From VXNE01 sp965261535 (GTDB taxonomy: Bacteria > Pseudomonadota > Gammaproteobacteria > Pseudomonadales > Azotimanducaceae), in assembly GCA_965261535.1 (NCBI GenBank), contig OZ253469.1, positions 372,001-436,000 of the forward strand: a stretch of DNA of 64,000 nt, read 5' to 3'. A program made the position numbers and the translations under genes. Below, one piece after another: positions 18,294 through 26,968 of this stretch (position 1 is the stretch's first letter; each line of letters starts with the position of its first letter). The notes beneath the pieces are model-generated. The model saw nothing but the letters and a program-made list of their open reading frames with translations. It did not search any database and had not been told where the DNA came from.

Positions 18294-18765
18294 CCCGCAT
18301 ATCTCACCAAGTCGCTTGTTGGATTGTCGAATGTGATGCGTTTCAATCGGTTACTTCCCCATCTCCAACATCGTGCCGGGGTAATCGTTCGGTCAGGCCG
18401 TGACCGCGCGGATAGGAGTGCCATGCGGTTCCCGCCAGCCCCCGGAAATCGGCGCTTGGTGCGCCAATATCCGCCGCCTGAGCCGCCAATCCCACGGGAC
18501 GACCGAACGGTTACGTGCCGGGGGCAGACAGCGCTGCCGCGCCCTCGCACGGTGGGGCCGGGCCACGGGCGGAGCCGAAGGCACCGACTGTGGGGCACTT
18601 TTGCCCGCGTGCGCGCACATGCTACACCATATGGCACGGCTATGCTTCCGGCTCTTTTCTTGCGAGGGGTTCCCCCTCGCGCTCCCCGGCTGAAGGCTCC
18701 AAGCACGCGCACGCGGGCAAAATCCTGCGCGATCATCGCGGCCCTTGGTGAGATATGCGTGCTAG
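18290..18765. repeat. Palindromic repeat element, copy B, with inverted termini
   Basis: 476-bp element whose ends are inverted copies of the terminal motif: 18290-18311 and 18744-18765 match at 21 of 22 positions. The core from 18537 is very similar to copy A, with the same 17-bp inverted repeat (18599-18615 and 18706-18722) and one GCGAGGGG/CCCCTCGC hairpin with 3-base loop (18662-18680). The left end overlaps the stop of the FG-GAP gene, the right end the last eight codons and stop of the HNH gene. No protein is encoded inside. The inverted termini make it look like a non-autonomous mobile unit. Confidence 0.85.
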
Positions 18766-20352
18766 CGGGATTTCCGCGGAAACACGCGCGAACTGCGGCC
18801 GCAGCGCCGGCTCGATCACTTCGCCATCCCGGCTGACAAAGATGACGTCATCGTCCTCGATCGTGATGTGGAAAGCGCCGTGGTGCAGCAGCCGGTGATG
18901 GGCGCCGCACAGCAGCACGAGGTTCTCGAGGCGGGTCTCCCCGCCATCGATCCAGTGCCGGACGTGATGTGCCTCGACATAGCGCTGATGCGCGCAGCCC
19001 GGGAAGCGGCAGCGGTTGTGGTCGCGCAGCTTCAACGCCCGCAACAGCCGGGCCGGCACGATCCGCCGCCGACGCTCGTAGTTGAGCAAATTGCCCCGCG
19101 CATCCTGGATAAACTCGGTGAGATCGGCATCGCAGGCGATGTGGCGCGCATCCGCCTCGTCGATGCCCCAGTCGGGGTCGACGTGGTAGCGCGCGCCGCC
19201 CGCCGCCCGCTGCCCGGCCAGCTCATGGCGGGCGATGGTCAGCATCACCTCGTAGCGCTGGCCGGTGCGGCGCCGCTTCCAAGGGCCCGCGCCGCTCGCC
19301 AGACAGTGCTCGGCCATGTCCACCAGCGCATCGGCGAAGCGTTGTTCCCTGCTTGCGAGATCGAACACCAGCCAGTCCGGGAGATCGTCCGTTTCCGCGG
19401 AAACACTTACGGGAACATCCACGTCGGTCACAGCGGCACCTGCAGCCCGGGTGGAGACCTCCTCGCCGTTGTTCCTGCCCGTGCCATTGGCCGGAGTTTC
19501 CGCGGAAACATCGGGCGCCGCCCATTCGGACTGCGTCGGCACGTCTTGCCCGCATATCGCGCCAGCGCATTCCGCCGCCGATCGCGCTGTCGCGGCACCA
19601 GCACCGAAACCGCCCTCTGCGCGACCGACGTCTTCCACATCCTCGTGGGCCGCAGGTTCGGCAGTCCCCTGTCGACAGGTGGCCGCCAGCCGGGACCCAT
19701 AGTACGCCTCCCGCTCGTCCTTCCCGCCATCGACGACCTGCTGCAGCGCCTTGATCACGAGCGCGCCGCGCTCCGCCGGCACCGCCGCGGTGATGACCAG
19801 CATGCCGTCCTCGTAGTACCAACTCAGGCTTCGCCGCTGCTCGCTGCTGGCGCACTCGCGATCGTCAGCACCGACCCGCTCATAGGTCCGGACCAGGCTC
19901 TCCAGTTGTGCCGCGCTGCTGCCCTCGGCGATCGCCAGCAGCATCGCGTCGGTCTCCGGCGTCGCCACCCGGGTGACGGCCCGCACCTTGGAATAGCTGA
20001 TCACCCCGTCGCGGAAAGCGCCGTCGATGCGCGGCAGTCGTTCAAGCGCCCGGCCGATGCGGATGCGCTCCCGGCCAGCGCAGGGTCCCAGGCCGCAGCG
20101 GTGGTCCAGCCAGTTGCCGAGATTGCAGTAGCCGCCTTCCCGCCAGCTTCGGGTGCGCTCCATGGCGGCAATGAGCTTGATGAAGCGCCAGTCGGCGAGG
20201 TTGATGTGGGCCGCCATGCGCGTGACGGCGCGGCGCAGTTCGGCGGGATCGTCGGGGATGAAATCGAGTGATTCGGGAACTGCGTCGATGACCGGGCCTT
20301 CGGCGGCCGGTTCGGCAACGAATTGGACGACTGCTTCGGTGGTTGCGGACAT
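18733..20352 (-). CDS. DUF222 and HNH-endonuclease domain protein
   Basis: Nuclease of 539 residues of the DUF222-HNH type (13E12-repeat-like), often multicopy and linked to mobile DNA. The helical DUF222 domain covers about residues 40-250 (AERTRSWREGGYCNLGNWLD-like region, ALERLPRIDGAFRDGVISYS). A low-complexity Ala-rich linker follows at 250-330, then the HNH domain near the C-terminus: RCRFPGCAHQRYVEAHHVRH, then LENLVLLCGAHHRLLHHG, with the Cys and His metal ligands present. The last codons (ISHQGPR-stop) are contributed by the repeat element, so the original C-terminus was probably replaced. ATG 20352 follows an AT-rich upstream region. The gene contains three copies of the palindrome TTTCCGCGGAAA. 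Confidence 0.88.
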   Translation of the reverse strand: MSATTEAVVQFVAEPAAEGPVIDAVPESLDFIPDDPAELRRAVTRMAAHINLADWRFIKLIAAMERTRSWREGGYCNLGNWLDHRCGLGPCAGRERIRIGRALERLPRIDGAFRDGVISYSKVRAVTRVATPETDAMLLAIAEGSSAAQLESLVRTYERVGADDRECASSEQRRSLSWYYEDGMLVITAAVPAERGALVIKALQQVVDGGKDEREAYYGSRLAATCRQGTAEPAAHEDVEDVGRAEGGFGAGAATARSAAECAGAICGQDVPTQSEWAAPDVSAETPANGTGRNNGEEVSTRAAGAAVTDVDVPVSVSAETDDLPDWLVFDLASREQRFADALVDMAEHCLASGAGPWKRRRTGQRYEVMLTIARHELAGQRAAGGARYHVDPDWGIDEADARHIACDADLTEFIQDARGNLLNYERRRRIVPARLLRALKLRDHNRCRFPGCAHQRYVEAHHVRHWIDGGETRLENLVLLCGAHHRLLHHGAFHITIEDDDVIFVSRDGEVIEPALRPQFARVSAEIPLARISHQGPR

Positions 20353-20375
20353 GCCTGGAGCCTGGATGAAGAGGA

Positions 20376-20450
20376 CTATTAAATGCTGTATATAATAATA
20401 GTATATACATCCTTTATCATTGTTTTAATTAGATAACTTTATAGAAACCA
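20376..20450 (-). promoter_or_regulatory. AT-rich upstream region with inverted repeat
   Basis: Very AT-rich stretch in an otherwise GC-rich window, just upstream of the HNH gene (start 20352). A 7-bp inverted repeat with 9-base spacer (TGTATAT at 20387-20393, ATATACA at 20403-20409) could be an operator, and TA-rich -10-like hexamers lie inside it. The rest of the gap to 20649 shows nothing else recognisable. Confidence 0.45.
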
Positions 20451-20649
20451 CCCGACGAAGCCTTGTCAGACTGAAGCGCCTCTATCCGACATTTGACTGC
20501 GGAAGAAAGACGCCACTGCGTGCCGTTCCGCGGCGCAGGCTGCTAGGCGATGGCCGCCCGGATCAGGTTAGGCTCAGGTTAGGCGTGTCCTGTGTTGCCG
20601 CCGTTGTTACTATCGGAGCACCCTTGCTACCTGATGGAGACCAACCCGA

Positions 20650-21891
20650 TTGGACGCGCTCGAAGGCATGTACGGAGATCTGATTCGCCTCGATCCCGTC
20701 GGCTCCTCACAATCCCGGACCCTCAAACGGATCCCGCTCGGTACGCCGGCGGCGAGTGGTGGTGTCGACGAGGCAACGCTCCGCGATCTTCTTTTCCTCC
20801 ATCCTCAAAGCCTGCCCATACCGGCGATCGACGCGGCATACGGCGGCGCAATCGCTGTGTGCAAGGAGTTGTCAACGCCGGCGGGCTATGTGGACGCGCT
20901 GTACGTGAATGCCCACGGACGACTCACCCTGGCGGAATTCAAGCTCTGGCGGAATCCGCAGGCGCGCCGAGAGGTGATCGGCCAGATCCTTGACTACACG
21001 CAGGAACTCGCGTCCTGGGGTTATGAAGATTTGCAACGAGAGGTTTCAAGGAGGCTTGGGAAACGGGGTAACGTGCTTTACGAATTGATACGGGAAGGCT
21101 CGCCTGAAACGGACGAAGCAGCGTTCGTGGACAACGTGGAGCGCTACCTCAGACGGGGTGAGTTCCTTCTGCTGATTATCGGCGATGGCATCCGCGAGGG
21201 CGTCGGGAAAATCGTCGACTTCGTCCAGCGACATTCCGGGTTGCACTTCCAGCTTGCCCTGGTCGAAGCGGCCCTGTACCGGGACAGCGAGGACCGGATC
21301 CTCGTACAGCCCCGCGTTCTTGCACGTACCGAGATCGTCGAACGTATTGTGGTTGAGAGCGGCGCCCCAATGGATGCTCCGGAGGAAGCGGAACAGGAGG
21401 ATGTCCTTTCCGATATGGAGCAGGAAAACCTCCGCTTCTGGTCAAGGGTGGTGGACGACTTTCGCTTTTCCGACGTCACCGTCGAAGAACCAACGGAGAC
21501 CAAGGGATCGTCAGTCTTGATTCCCGTGAGCAACACCGCGTTAGGTGGCCGGGGTATGTTCTTCGGGGCATACCTGTATAGACGTGAATCCCTTGTCGGC
21601 TGCTACCTCGGATGCAGGAAGGGGCAGTTGCGGGAAGGCCGCATCCACGAGCGCCTACGGGACTCAGTAGAGGAACTGCGGCGTGAAGCGGGAGACGACC
21701 TCCGAGTCTGGAACAACTCTGTTGGCCGCCCTCGCATCGGGTTCCAGCGTAAGACTTCTCTACCATTCCCTGCCGACGGAGACGATTCGCGAGAGTTCGA
21801 CGAGGCGGTCGGATGGATGCGGGATCGCCTGGAGAAGCTCGTCAGCATTCTGAACCCACGGCTCCAGCGCATGATGTCGGAAGGAGACTGA
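20650..21891 (+). CDS. PD-(D/E)XK nuclease-like protein of unknown function
   Basis: Soluble protein of about 410 residues. Residues 75-125 carry a PD-(D/E)XK-type core: YVDALYVNAHGRLTLAEFKL, where Asp, then Glu-x-Lys (EFK), and the following helix with QARREVIGQILDYTQEL match the usual arrangement. The C-terminal half (about 260-410) is a separate mixed domain ending RLEKLVSILNPRLQRMMSEG. Residue usage suggests an intact gene. The start is either TTG 20650 (MDALEGMYGDLIRL) or ATG 20668; TTG gives the fuller N-terminus but no strong ribosome-binding site was seen. It precedes a SprT-like gene by 140 bases. A role in DNA repair or defence is possible but not shown. Confidence 0.72.
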   Translation: MDALEGMYGDLIRLDPVGSSQSRTLKRIPLGTPAASGGVDEATLRDLLFLHPQSLPIPAIDAAYGGAIAVCKELSTPAGYVDALYVNAHGRLTLAEFKLWRNPQARREVIGQILDYTQELASWGYEDLQREVSRRLGKRGNVLYELIREGSPETDEAAFVDNVERYLRRGEFLLLIIGDGIREGVGKIVDFVQRHSGLHFQLALVEAALYRDSEDRILVQPRVLARTEIVERIVVESGAPMDAPEEAEQEDVLSDMEQENLRFWSRVVDDFRFSDVTVEEPTETKGSSVLIPVSNTALGGRGMFFGAYLYRRESLVGCYLGCRKGQLREGRIHERLRDSVEELRREAGDDLRVWNNSVGRPRIGFQRKTSLPFPADGDDSREFDEAVGWMRDRLEKLVSILNPRLQRMMSEGD

Positions 21892-22030
21892 CTAACCAAC
21901 TCCGTTTCGCACACGACACGATTCCAGCCCCGCCACGCGTAGCCGGATCGCAAACATCGTTTCCGCACTATCTGAAAATGCGAAAATGCCCATCTTTCAC
22001 GGACCAGTTTTGCGGTAGCCGATCAATACA

Positions 22031-22855
22031 ATGAATGAAGCGCATCGACGAGTTGCGTCCAAGAAAGAGCGAAAGATGCCCAAATCGGATTGGATCGAGC
22101 TGCTTGAGGGGAAGCCGGAGGCCACTCGTGCGTCTTCGATCCGCCTCGACGATGCGCAGATCTGCTTCGAACTCGGCGATAAGGTGCGTTTTTTGAACGC
22201 CGACGGCGACAGCCTGACCGGCATTGTCGAGAAGCTCAACCCGAAGCGCGCCAGGGTGCGGCGCGGCGCCGATGTCTGGGTCGTGCCCTACGCTGGGCTC
22301 GACCACCTATCCGGCGCCACGGCCAGAGACCGCCGGACACGCGTTACGCGGCTGAAAGAGGTCGCGGCCCAGGCGCGCGAGCTTATGGACCGGCACGGGC
22401 TCGGGGAGTGGACCCTGCGCTTCACCGCCGCCCAGAAGAAGCTGGGCGAATGCCGCCAACGGCAGAATCTCATCCTTCTCAGCCGGATACACGCCGTGAA
22501 CGGCCAGCCTGGACAGGTCACCGACACCATCCTCCACGAGATCGCCCACGCCCTCGCCGGACCCGGGGCGGGGCACGGACCCGCCTGGAAGGCCATCGCC
22601 AGCCGGCTCGGCGCTACACCGAGGTCGTGCGCGCCTGAGAGCGACGAGGCACGCCTTGGCCGGGAAGCCGTCAAGGCGAAATTCCGCACCGGCGATACCG
22701 TCTCCTTCATCGGCGGGGAAGCCCTCCGGACAGGCGTCATCGTTCGCATGAACCCCAAGCGCGCCAAGGTGAAATGCGGCGACGTCATGTGGTCGGTGCC
22801 CTACGCCAAGCTTGGCGCGACCCACTGCCTCGACCGCGGTTCGGTTGACGCCTGA
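22031..22855 (+). CDS. SprT-like zinc metalloprotease flanked by duplicated modules
   Basis: 274-residue protein with a central SprT-like domain: helix KEVAAQARELMDRHGLGEW, then the zinc-binding HExxH motif in TILHEIAHALAG with the third His in GHGPAWKAIA. On each side is a copy of one module: LGDKVRFLN..TGIVEKLNPKRARVRRG..WVVPYAGL (about residues 47-93) and TGDTVSFIG..TGVIVRMNPKRAKVKCG..WSVPYAKL (about 222-266). These resemble small SH3/KOW-like beta barrels. SprT/Spartan proteins degrade DNA-bound proteins; the flanking barrels may bind nucleic acid or protein (inference). ATG 22031 is used; ATG 22076 is an alternative. Confidence 0.82.
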   Translation: MNEAHRRVASKKERKMPKSDWIELLEGKPEATRASSIRLDDAQICFELGDKVRFLNADGDSLTGIVEKLNPKRARVRRGADVWVVPYAGLDHLSGATARDRRTRVTRLKEVAAQARELMDRHGLGEWTLRFTAAQKKLGECRQRQNLILLSRIHAVNGQPGQVTDTILHEIAHALAGPGAGHGPAWKAIASRLGATPRSCAPESDEARLGREAVKAKFRTGDTVSFIGGEALRTGVIVRMNPKRAKVKCGDVMWSVPYAKLGATHCLDRGSVDA

Positions 22856-23229
22856 ATTTCTGGAATCGCAATCTTCGTCAACGGAGTCGGGGAATAAACG
22901 CATGGCGGTCGAGTTGCAATCGCCTCTTCAGACCGAGCGTTACGTTTGGCCAGCCCTACGCGATAGGGACTGCCGGTAGCTCCAGATCAAACAAGCGGTG
23001 TGCGTGGCGCCAGCCACCAATAGACCAAACATCCGTTGAAGAAAGTAATGCTCATGGGACACTACAACCAGCGGGTGTGGTTGTGGGAGGGATCAGCGTT
23101 GCGGCGGCGCTGTCCGCGACGCCGGCTACTTCGGAACTGTTCCTGCTCATGAGGGGAAGCATTGAGCCAGGAAGCGCGCCCGACATTGGCGGCCACTACA
23201 GCCATCGCGAGGCTGACAACTGCGGAAGT

Positions 23230-23350
23230 TTGTGGAACACGTCCCAGTTCGTAGTGCCGATCCGTCACGCCAGCGTCGCCCCAGTCGATAATGCCAGCGG
23301 CGGGCGCATGCCGGCGAACGCGCGGCGATGATCACGACATCGCCGCCGAT
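23230..23350 (-). pseudogene. Fragment of an aminoglycoside-phosphotransferase-fold kinase gene
   Basis: On the minus strand around 23240-23300 one frame reads IIDWGDAGVTDRHYELGRVP, a close match to the metal-binding Asp motif of APH/choline-kinase-type phosphotransferases, and an adjacent frame reads GGDVVIIAARSP, resembling the preceding segment. The catalytic part and the rest of the kinase are missing and frames are broken, so this is a remnant. The remainder of the 22856-23387 gap contains only short frames with no recognisable gene. Confidence 0.45.
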
Positions 23351-23387
23351 CAACGTCGCGAAGGTCGCTCCTCGTCCGGTTTCAACT

Positions 23388-24143
23388 TCAACCCATCACG
23401 GCAAGGTCGCTCACGCCCTTGACGATGCAGAGGGTGCCGAGCGCGAGGATCACCCAGCCCGTCACGCGCCGGAACTGTTGGTCCTCGAACTTCTCGAGCA
23501 GCCGCGTCCCGATCCTGGCTCCCAATACGGCGAGCAGGATTGCGACACCGATCAGCCAAGTGGATACGCCGGCCGCGGAGAACTCGTCGAGGACGGCGGT
23601 GGACACCCAGGCGTAATAGCCGATCTTGACGACGTGGCCCGCGGCCTGCGTAAGCGCCTTCGTCGCGACGATGACGCGCCGGTCGACGTCGGTACGCAGA
23701 TAGAACGCGTCGAGCAACGGGCCGGACGCGCCGGCAAGCAACTGCGCGGCCGTGACCGTGGCACCGCAGGCCGCCGCAGTGAACGGGCGGCGCACGTCGA
23801 GTCCTCTGAGCGTTGGCAAGAGACGAGCCAGCCAGGGAAAGCAACCGACCAGGATCAACACCAGGGCGGGGTCGGGAACGAACGCCACCAAAACGAATAG
23901 CAGCACGGCAACCGCTGCGCCGGCGGCGTAGAGCGGCAGAATTTCCCACATCACGTGTTCGCGCAGGAACAGGAACCGCGCGCCGTTGGAGGCCGCCTGT
24001 ACGGCGCCGTGGAGGATCATGGCGCTGGCCACCGGCAGCATGGTGACCAGCACCGCCATCAGCAACACGCCGCCGGCCATGCCGATGACTCCCGACAGCA
24101 CCGCAGTGGCCAGCACCGTGGCCAGAATCACCAGTGCGGTCAC
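23388..24143 (-). CDS. TSUP-family membrane transporter (TauE/SafE-like)
   Basis: Inner-membrane protein of 251 residues with about eight hydrophobic segments in two pseudo-symmetric halves, as in the sulfite exporter TauE/SafE group. The first half has LSGVIGMAGGVLLMAVLVTM, where relatives have the GxxGxGGG-like motif, and the second has AAAQLLAGASGPLLDAFYL-like sequence (TVTAAQLLAGASGPLLD). GTG 24143 is the start that leaves the first helix complete. It is followed by the AGCS symporter gene in the opposite order on the same strand, 72 bases apart. Substrate (sulfite, organosulfonate or other anion) is not predictable here. Confidence 0.87.
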   Translation of the reverse strand: MTALVILATVLATAVLSGVIGMAGGVLLMAVLVTMLPVASAMILHGAVQAASNGARFLFLREHVMWEILPLYAAGAAVAVLLFVLVAFVPDPALVLILVGCFPWLARLLPTLRGLDVRRPFTAAACGATVTAAQLLAGASGPLLDAFYLRTDVDRRVIVATKALTQAAGHVVKIGYYAWVSTAVLDEFSAAGVSTWLIGVAILLAVLGARIGTRLLEKFEDQQFRRVTGWVILALGTLCIVKGVSDLAVMG

Positions 24144-24215
24144 GGGCGGGTCATGGGCTGGGCGGCTCGATCACGATTCCGGCCCATCAACACGCCAGCA
24201 AGTAGCCCCGCCGCC

Positions 24216-25592
24216 CTACCCCGGCTTGTCGACCGATTCGAAGTACTCCCGCGTCACCTTGAACACCATGGGCGCCAGCAGCAGCAAGCCGACTAGGTTG
24301 GGAATCGCCATCAGCCCGTTCAGCGTATCGGACAGGTTCCAGACGAGGTCCACCTTCAGATTGGCGAAGGAAAGCGCCGCCAGCACCCACAGCACGCGGT
24401 AGATCCAGAGGCTCTTCTCGCGAAACAGGTACTGCCAACATCGTTCGCCGTAGTAGGACCAGCCAAGAATCGTGGTGAACGCGAACACCGCGAGGGCGAT
24501 CGTGACGATGTACTTGCCGCCGATGATGGAACTCTGAAAAGCCGTGGTCGTTAGCACGGCCCCGGTCAGGCCGCCGCCGTCGGCGCCCGTCATGGTCCAT
24601 GCGCCCGAGGTCAGAATGACCAGGGCCGTCATCGTGCAGACGACGATGGTGTCGATGAACGTCCCTAGCATCGCGATGATCCCCTGGCGAACCGGACTGT
24701 TGGTCTGCGCCGCCGCGTGCGCGATGGCCGCCGACCCCAGCCCCGATTCGTTGGAGAACACCCCTCGCGCGACGCCGAAGCGAATAGCGGCGGCAACCGC
24801 GGCACCGGCGAAACCGCCCGTCGCCGCAGCAGGCGTGAAGGCGTGGGTGAAGATCAATCCCAACGCTGCGGGCACCTCGACGATATTGATGAGTATGATG
24901 ACGAGCGCAGCGCCCACATAAAGCACCACCATGGCCGGCACCAGTTTGCCCGCGACTTCGCCGATGCGCCGAATGCCGCCGATGACGACGACGCCCACCA
25001 GCGCGGCAACGACAAGGCCCGTCACCCACGTCGGAACCGAGAAGCTGTCAGCGAGCGCGACCGCCATCGAATTGACCTGCACGGCGTTGCCAATCCCGAA
25101 CGCCGCCACCGCGCCGAATACCGCGAACGCGAGGCCCAGCCACTTGCCGAGTTCCGGGGCGAATTCGCCGACGCCGTTGCGCAGGTAGTACATCGGTCCG
25201 CCGACATGCTTGCCGGCCTTGTCCACCTCGCGATAGGTGACCGCGCACACCGCTTCCGCGTACTTCGTGGCCATCCCGAAGAGCGCGATCAGCCACATGT
25301 AGAAGATCGCGCCCGGTCCGCCGAGCGTGATCGCGGTCGCGACGCCCGCGATGTTTCCCGTGCCGACCGTCGCCGAGAGCGCCGTCATCAGCGCGTTGAA
25401 CGGCTTGACTTCGCCCGCGCCGGACGGCTCGGATCTATCGAACAGCAACCGGAAACCATAGACGATCTTGCGCCACGGCATGAACACCAGGCCGAGGGTC
25501 AAAATCAAGCCGGTGACGCCCAGCATGCCGAGCATCGGCGGCCCCCAGGCAAAGGCGTTGATCGAATTGATAACGGAGTTCAGTTGGTCCAT
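24216..25592 (-). CDS. AGCS-family sodium:amino-acid symporter
   Basis: Alanine/glycine:cation symporter of 458 residues with about eleven membrane segments. Signatures include ALSATVGTGNIAGVATAI in the sodium-site region, GGPMYYLRNGVGEF, and the family fingerprint FSNESGLGSAAIAHAAAQ. ATG 25592 starts MDQLNSVINSINAFAWGPPM. It would import alanine or glycine with sodium, fitting a marine or saline habitat. Spacing of 72 bases to the downstream TSUP gene allows co-transcription. Family call secure, exact substrate inferred. Confidence 0.94.
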   Translation of the reverse strand: MDQLNSVINSINAFAWGPPMLGMLGVTGLILTLGLVFMPWRKIVYGFRLLFDRSEPSGAGEVKPFNALMTALSATVGTGNIAGVATAITLGGPGAIFYMWLIALFGMATKYAEAVCAVTYREVDKAGKHVGGPMYYLRNGVGEFAPELGKWLGLAFAVFGAVAAFGIGNAVQVNSMAVALADSFSVPTWVTGLVVAALVGVVVIGGIRRIGEVAGKLVPAMVVLYVGAALVIILINIVEVPAALGLIFTHAFTPAAATGGFAGAAVAAAIRFGVARGVFSNESGLGSAAIAHAAAQTNSPVRQGIIAMLGTFIDTIVVCTMTALVILTSGAWTMTGADGGGLTGAVLTTTAFQSSIIGGKYIVTIALAVFAFTTILGWSYYGERCWQYLFREKSLWIYRVLWVLAALSFANLKVDLVWNLSDTLNGLMAIPNLVGLLLLAPMVFKVTREYFESVDKPG

Positions 25593-25689
25593 GGATTTTT
25601 CCTGCGAGCCTTATGGATGCTGCCACATAGCGGGGCCGCGTCGGCGTGCTGCCGGCGGTCCAATGGGCTAACGGCCCCAGGCGTCCCGC

Positions 25690-26076
25690 AGGCAGACACT
25701 ATCACCTTGCGCCTGTTCAATCCCGCGGACCGTTTCGCCGCGAGGATCATTATTGGTCCGGATCCGTGGTTTCGATTCGCGGAGAAATCCTACCCGTTCT
25801 GTTCTTGGGCAAGGATTCGAGATCGGCGATCAACGCGTACGGGTCATTGGCTCCCAAGGGATCTTCAAGCCAGCCATGATGCAGGCGCCCCTATCGATCA
25901 CCACATCGTTGAACGGGCCCTACGACAGTGCTTTCGATCCTAGCGGTCGGCTGCGATATCGATATCGGGGAACGGACCCCGGCCACCGTGACAACATCGG
26001 CTTGCTTTTCGCCAAAGAAAACCACCTGTCGCTGGTGTACTTCCATAGCTGTCGCTCCATACTGAGCCGCAGGTAG
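25690..26076 (+). pseudogene. Frameshifted fragment of an HNH restriction-endonuclease-like gene
   Basis: Consecutive segments in different frames spell the N-terminal part of a known HNH-endonuclease family: SIRGEILPVLFLGK in one frame, then GFEIGDQRVRVIGSQGIFKP, SITTSLNGPYDSAFD and LRYRYRGTDPGHRDNIGL in the next, ending LVYFH. A frameshift near 25810 separates the two parts, and after 26060 the expected continuation breaks again. The C-terminal HNH domain is missing, being replaced by the convergent gene at 26126-26845. Hence a truncated pseudogene. No function is expected. Confidence 0.65.
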
Positions 26077-26125
26077 CGCATCGGCGATGACCCACTCAAG
26101 GAGTGCAAGCGGCTTCGGAGAGCGC

Positions 26126-26845
26126 TCAGATCCGTCGCGGACATACGCTTGTCAACGGGCAAGCGTCGCACTGCGGTTCTCTCGCATGACACCAAAGCTG
26201 ACCGATCCGCCAAGCTGGCCAATCCAACGCACCGGGGAACTCTGGGCTCAAACGTCGGGCCGCACGTATTGTCTGATCACCTGACTCAGATTCAGTCAGA
26301 CCCGTGCGTCGAAAAACGCGCAAGACGTGCACACCCGGCTTGACGTCTATCTGCCGCTCCTGACCCCTGAAACAGCCGAAGTCGTCGTGCAGAATTCTGG
26401 TGGCCATCGCGGCGATTCCAGAGCCAATTCCATGAATCTCCTGGAGAGTCTTCTCCACCTCTGCGGGAGACGCACGCTCCCATATAGCGCTGGCATTCCC
26501 GCCAAAAAGTCCATAGACCAAGTTGGCAGCGTCCGATAGGGTTCTGGCACCTTGCTGCGAACCGTACCTTGGGCGCACGGGCAGTTCATCCAATAGAGAT
26601 ACGAGTTGATCATGAGCCATTGATGCCAACAGTTCCGGATCCAGCAGACCCTTGCGATCAATCTCTGCGGGAATTTGCCACGCCTTCCGCCATGACATGC
26701 CTCGATCAAAAGCAATCGCCACGAGAAATGCAAAGGGATTGCTCCGGATGAGATCCGCAGTACGCGGATCCAAGTGGCTCCAATCCTCATTGCCGCGTTT
26801 GAGCCCGTATGTTTTCAGTAGCTCGGTGACTGCCCGGTTTCCCAT
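26126..26845 (-). CDS. HhH-GPD / endonuclease-III-like FeS protein lacking the catalytic Asp
   Basis: 239-residue relative of helix-hairpin-helix DNA glycosylases. The hairpin is IHGIGSGIAAMATRIL; the iron-sulfur loop near the C-terminus has the canonical C-x6-C-x2-C-x5-C spacing (CHAREPQCDACPLTSVC). In catalytic relatives the segment after the hairpin reads KPDxHVxRV; here it is KPGVHVLRV, so the key Asp is Gly171, and the Lys of bifunctional enzymes is absent from the hairpin. It may bind DNA without base excision, or be a decayed copy. ATG 26845 starts MGNRAVTELLKTYGLKRG. It is convergent with the HNH pseudogene, which suggests rearrangement at this spot. Confidence 0.78.
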   Translation of the reverse strand: MGNRAVTELLKTYGLKRGNEDWSHLDPRTADLIRSNPFAFLVAIAFDRGMSWRKAWQIPAEIDRKGLLDPELLASMAHDQLVSLLDELPVRPRYGSQQGARTLSDAANLVYGLFGGNASAIWERASPAEVEKTLQEIHGIGSGIAAMATRILHDDFGCFRGQERQIDVKPGVHVLRVFRRTGLTESESGDQTIRAARRLSPEFPGALDWPAWRIGQLWCHAREPQCDACPLTSVCPRRI

Positions 26846-26968
26846 CGGTCGACTCCAAAACTCTATTTGCTTGTTTGGCTAAGTCCTGCAAAAACCATCA
26901 TGGAGCATCGTCAACTCGTTTGCCGAAGCACCCATCGCTGCGATTCGAACGATCATCCGTCGGCGACG

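Noticed and set aside
24717..25943. Long plus-strand frame opposite the AGCS symporter gene
   Set aside because: Composition is Arg/His/Asp-rich shadow sequence; the minus-strand gene has unmistakable transporter motifs. Only its last part overlaps the true HNH remnant.
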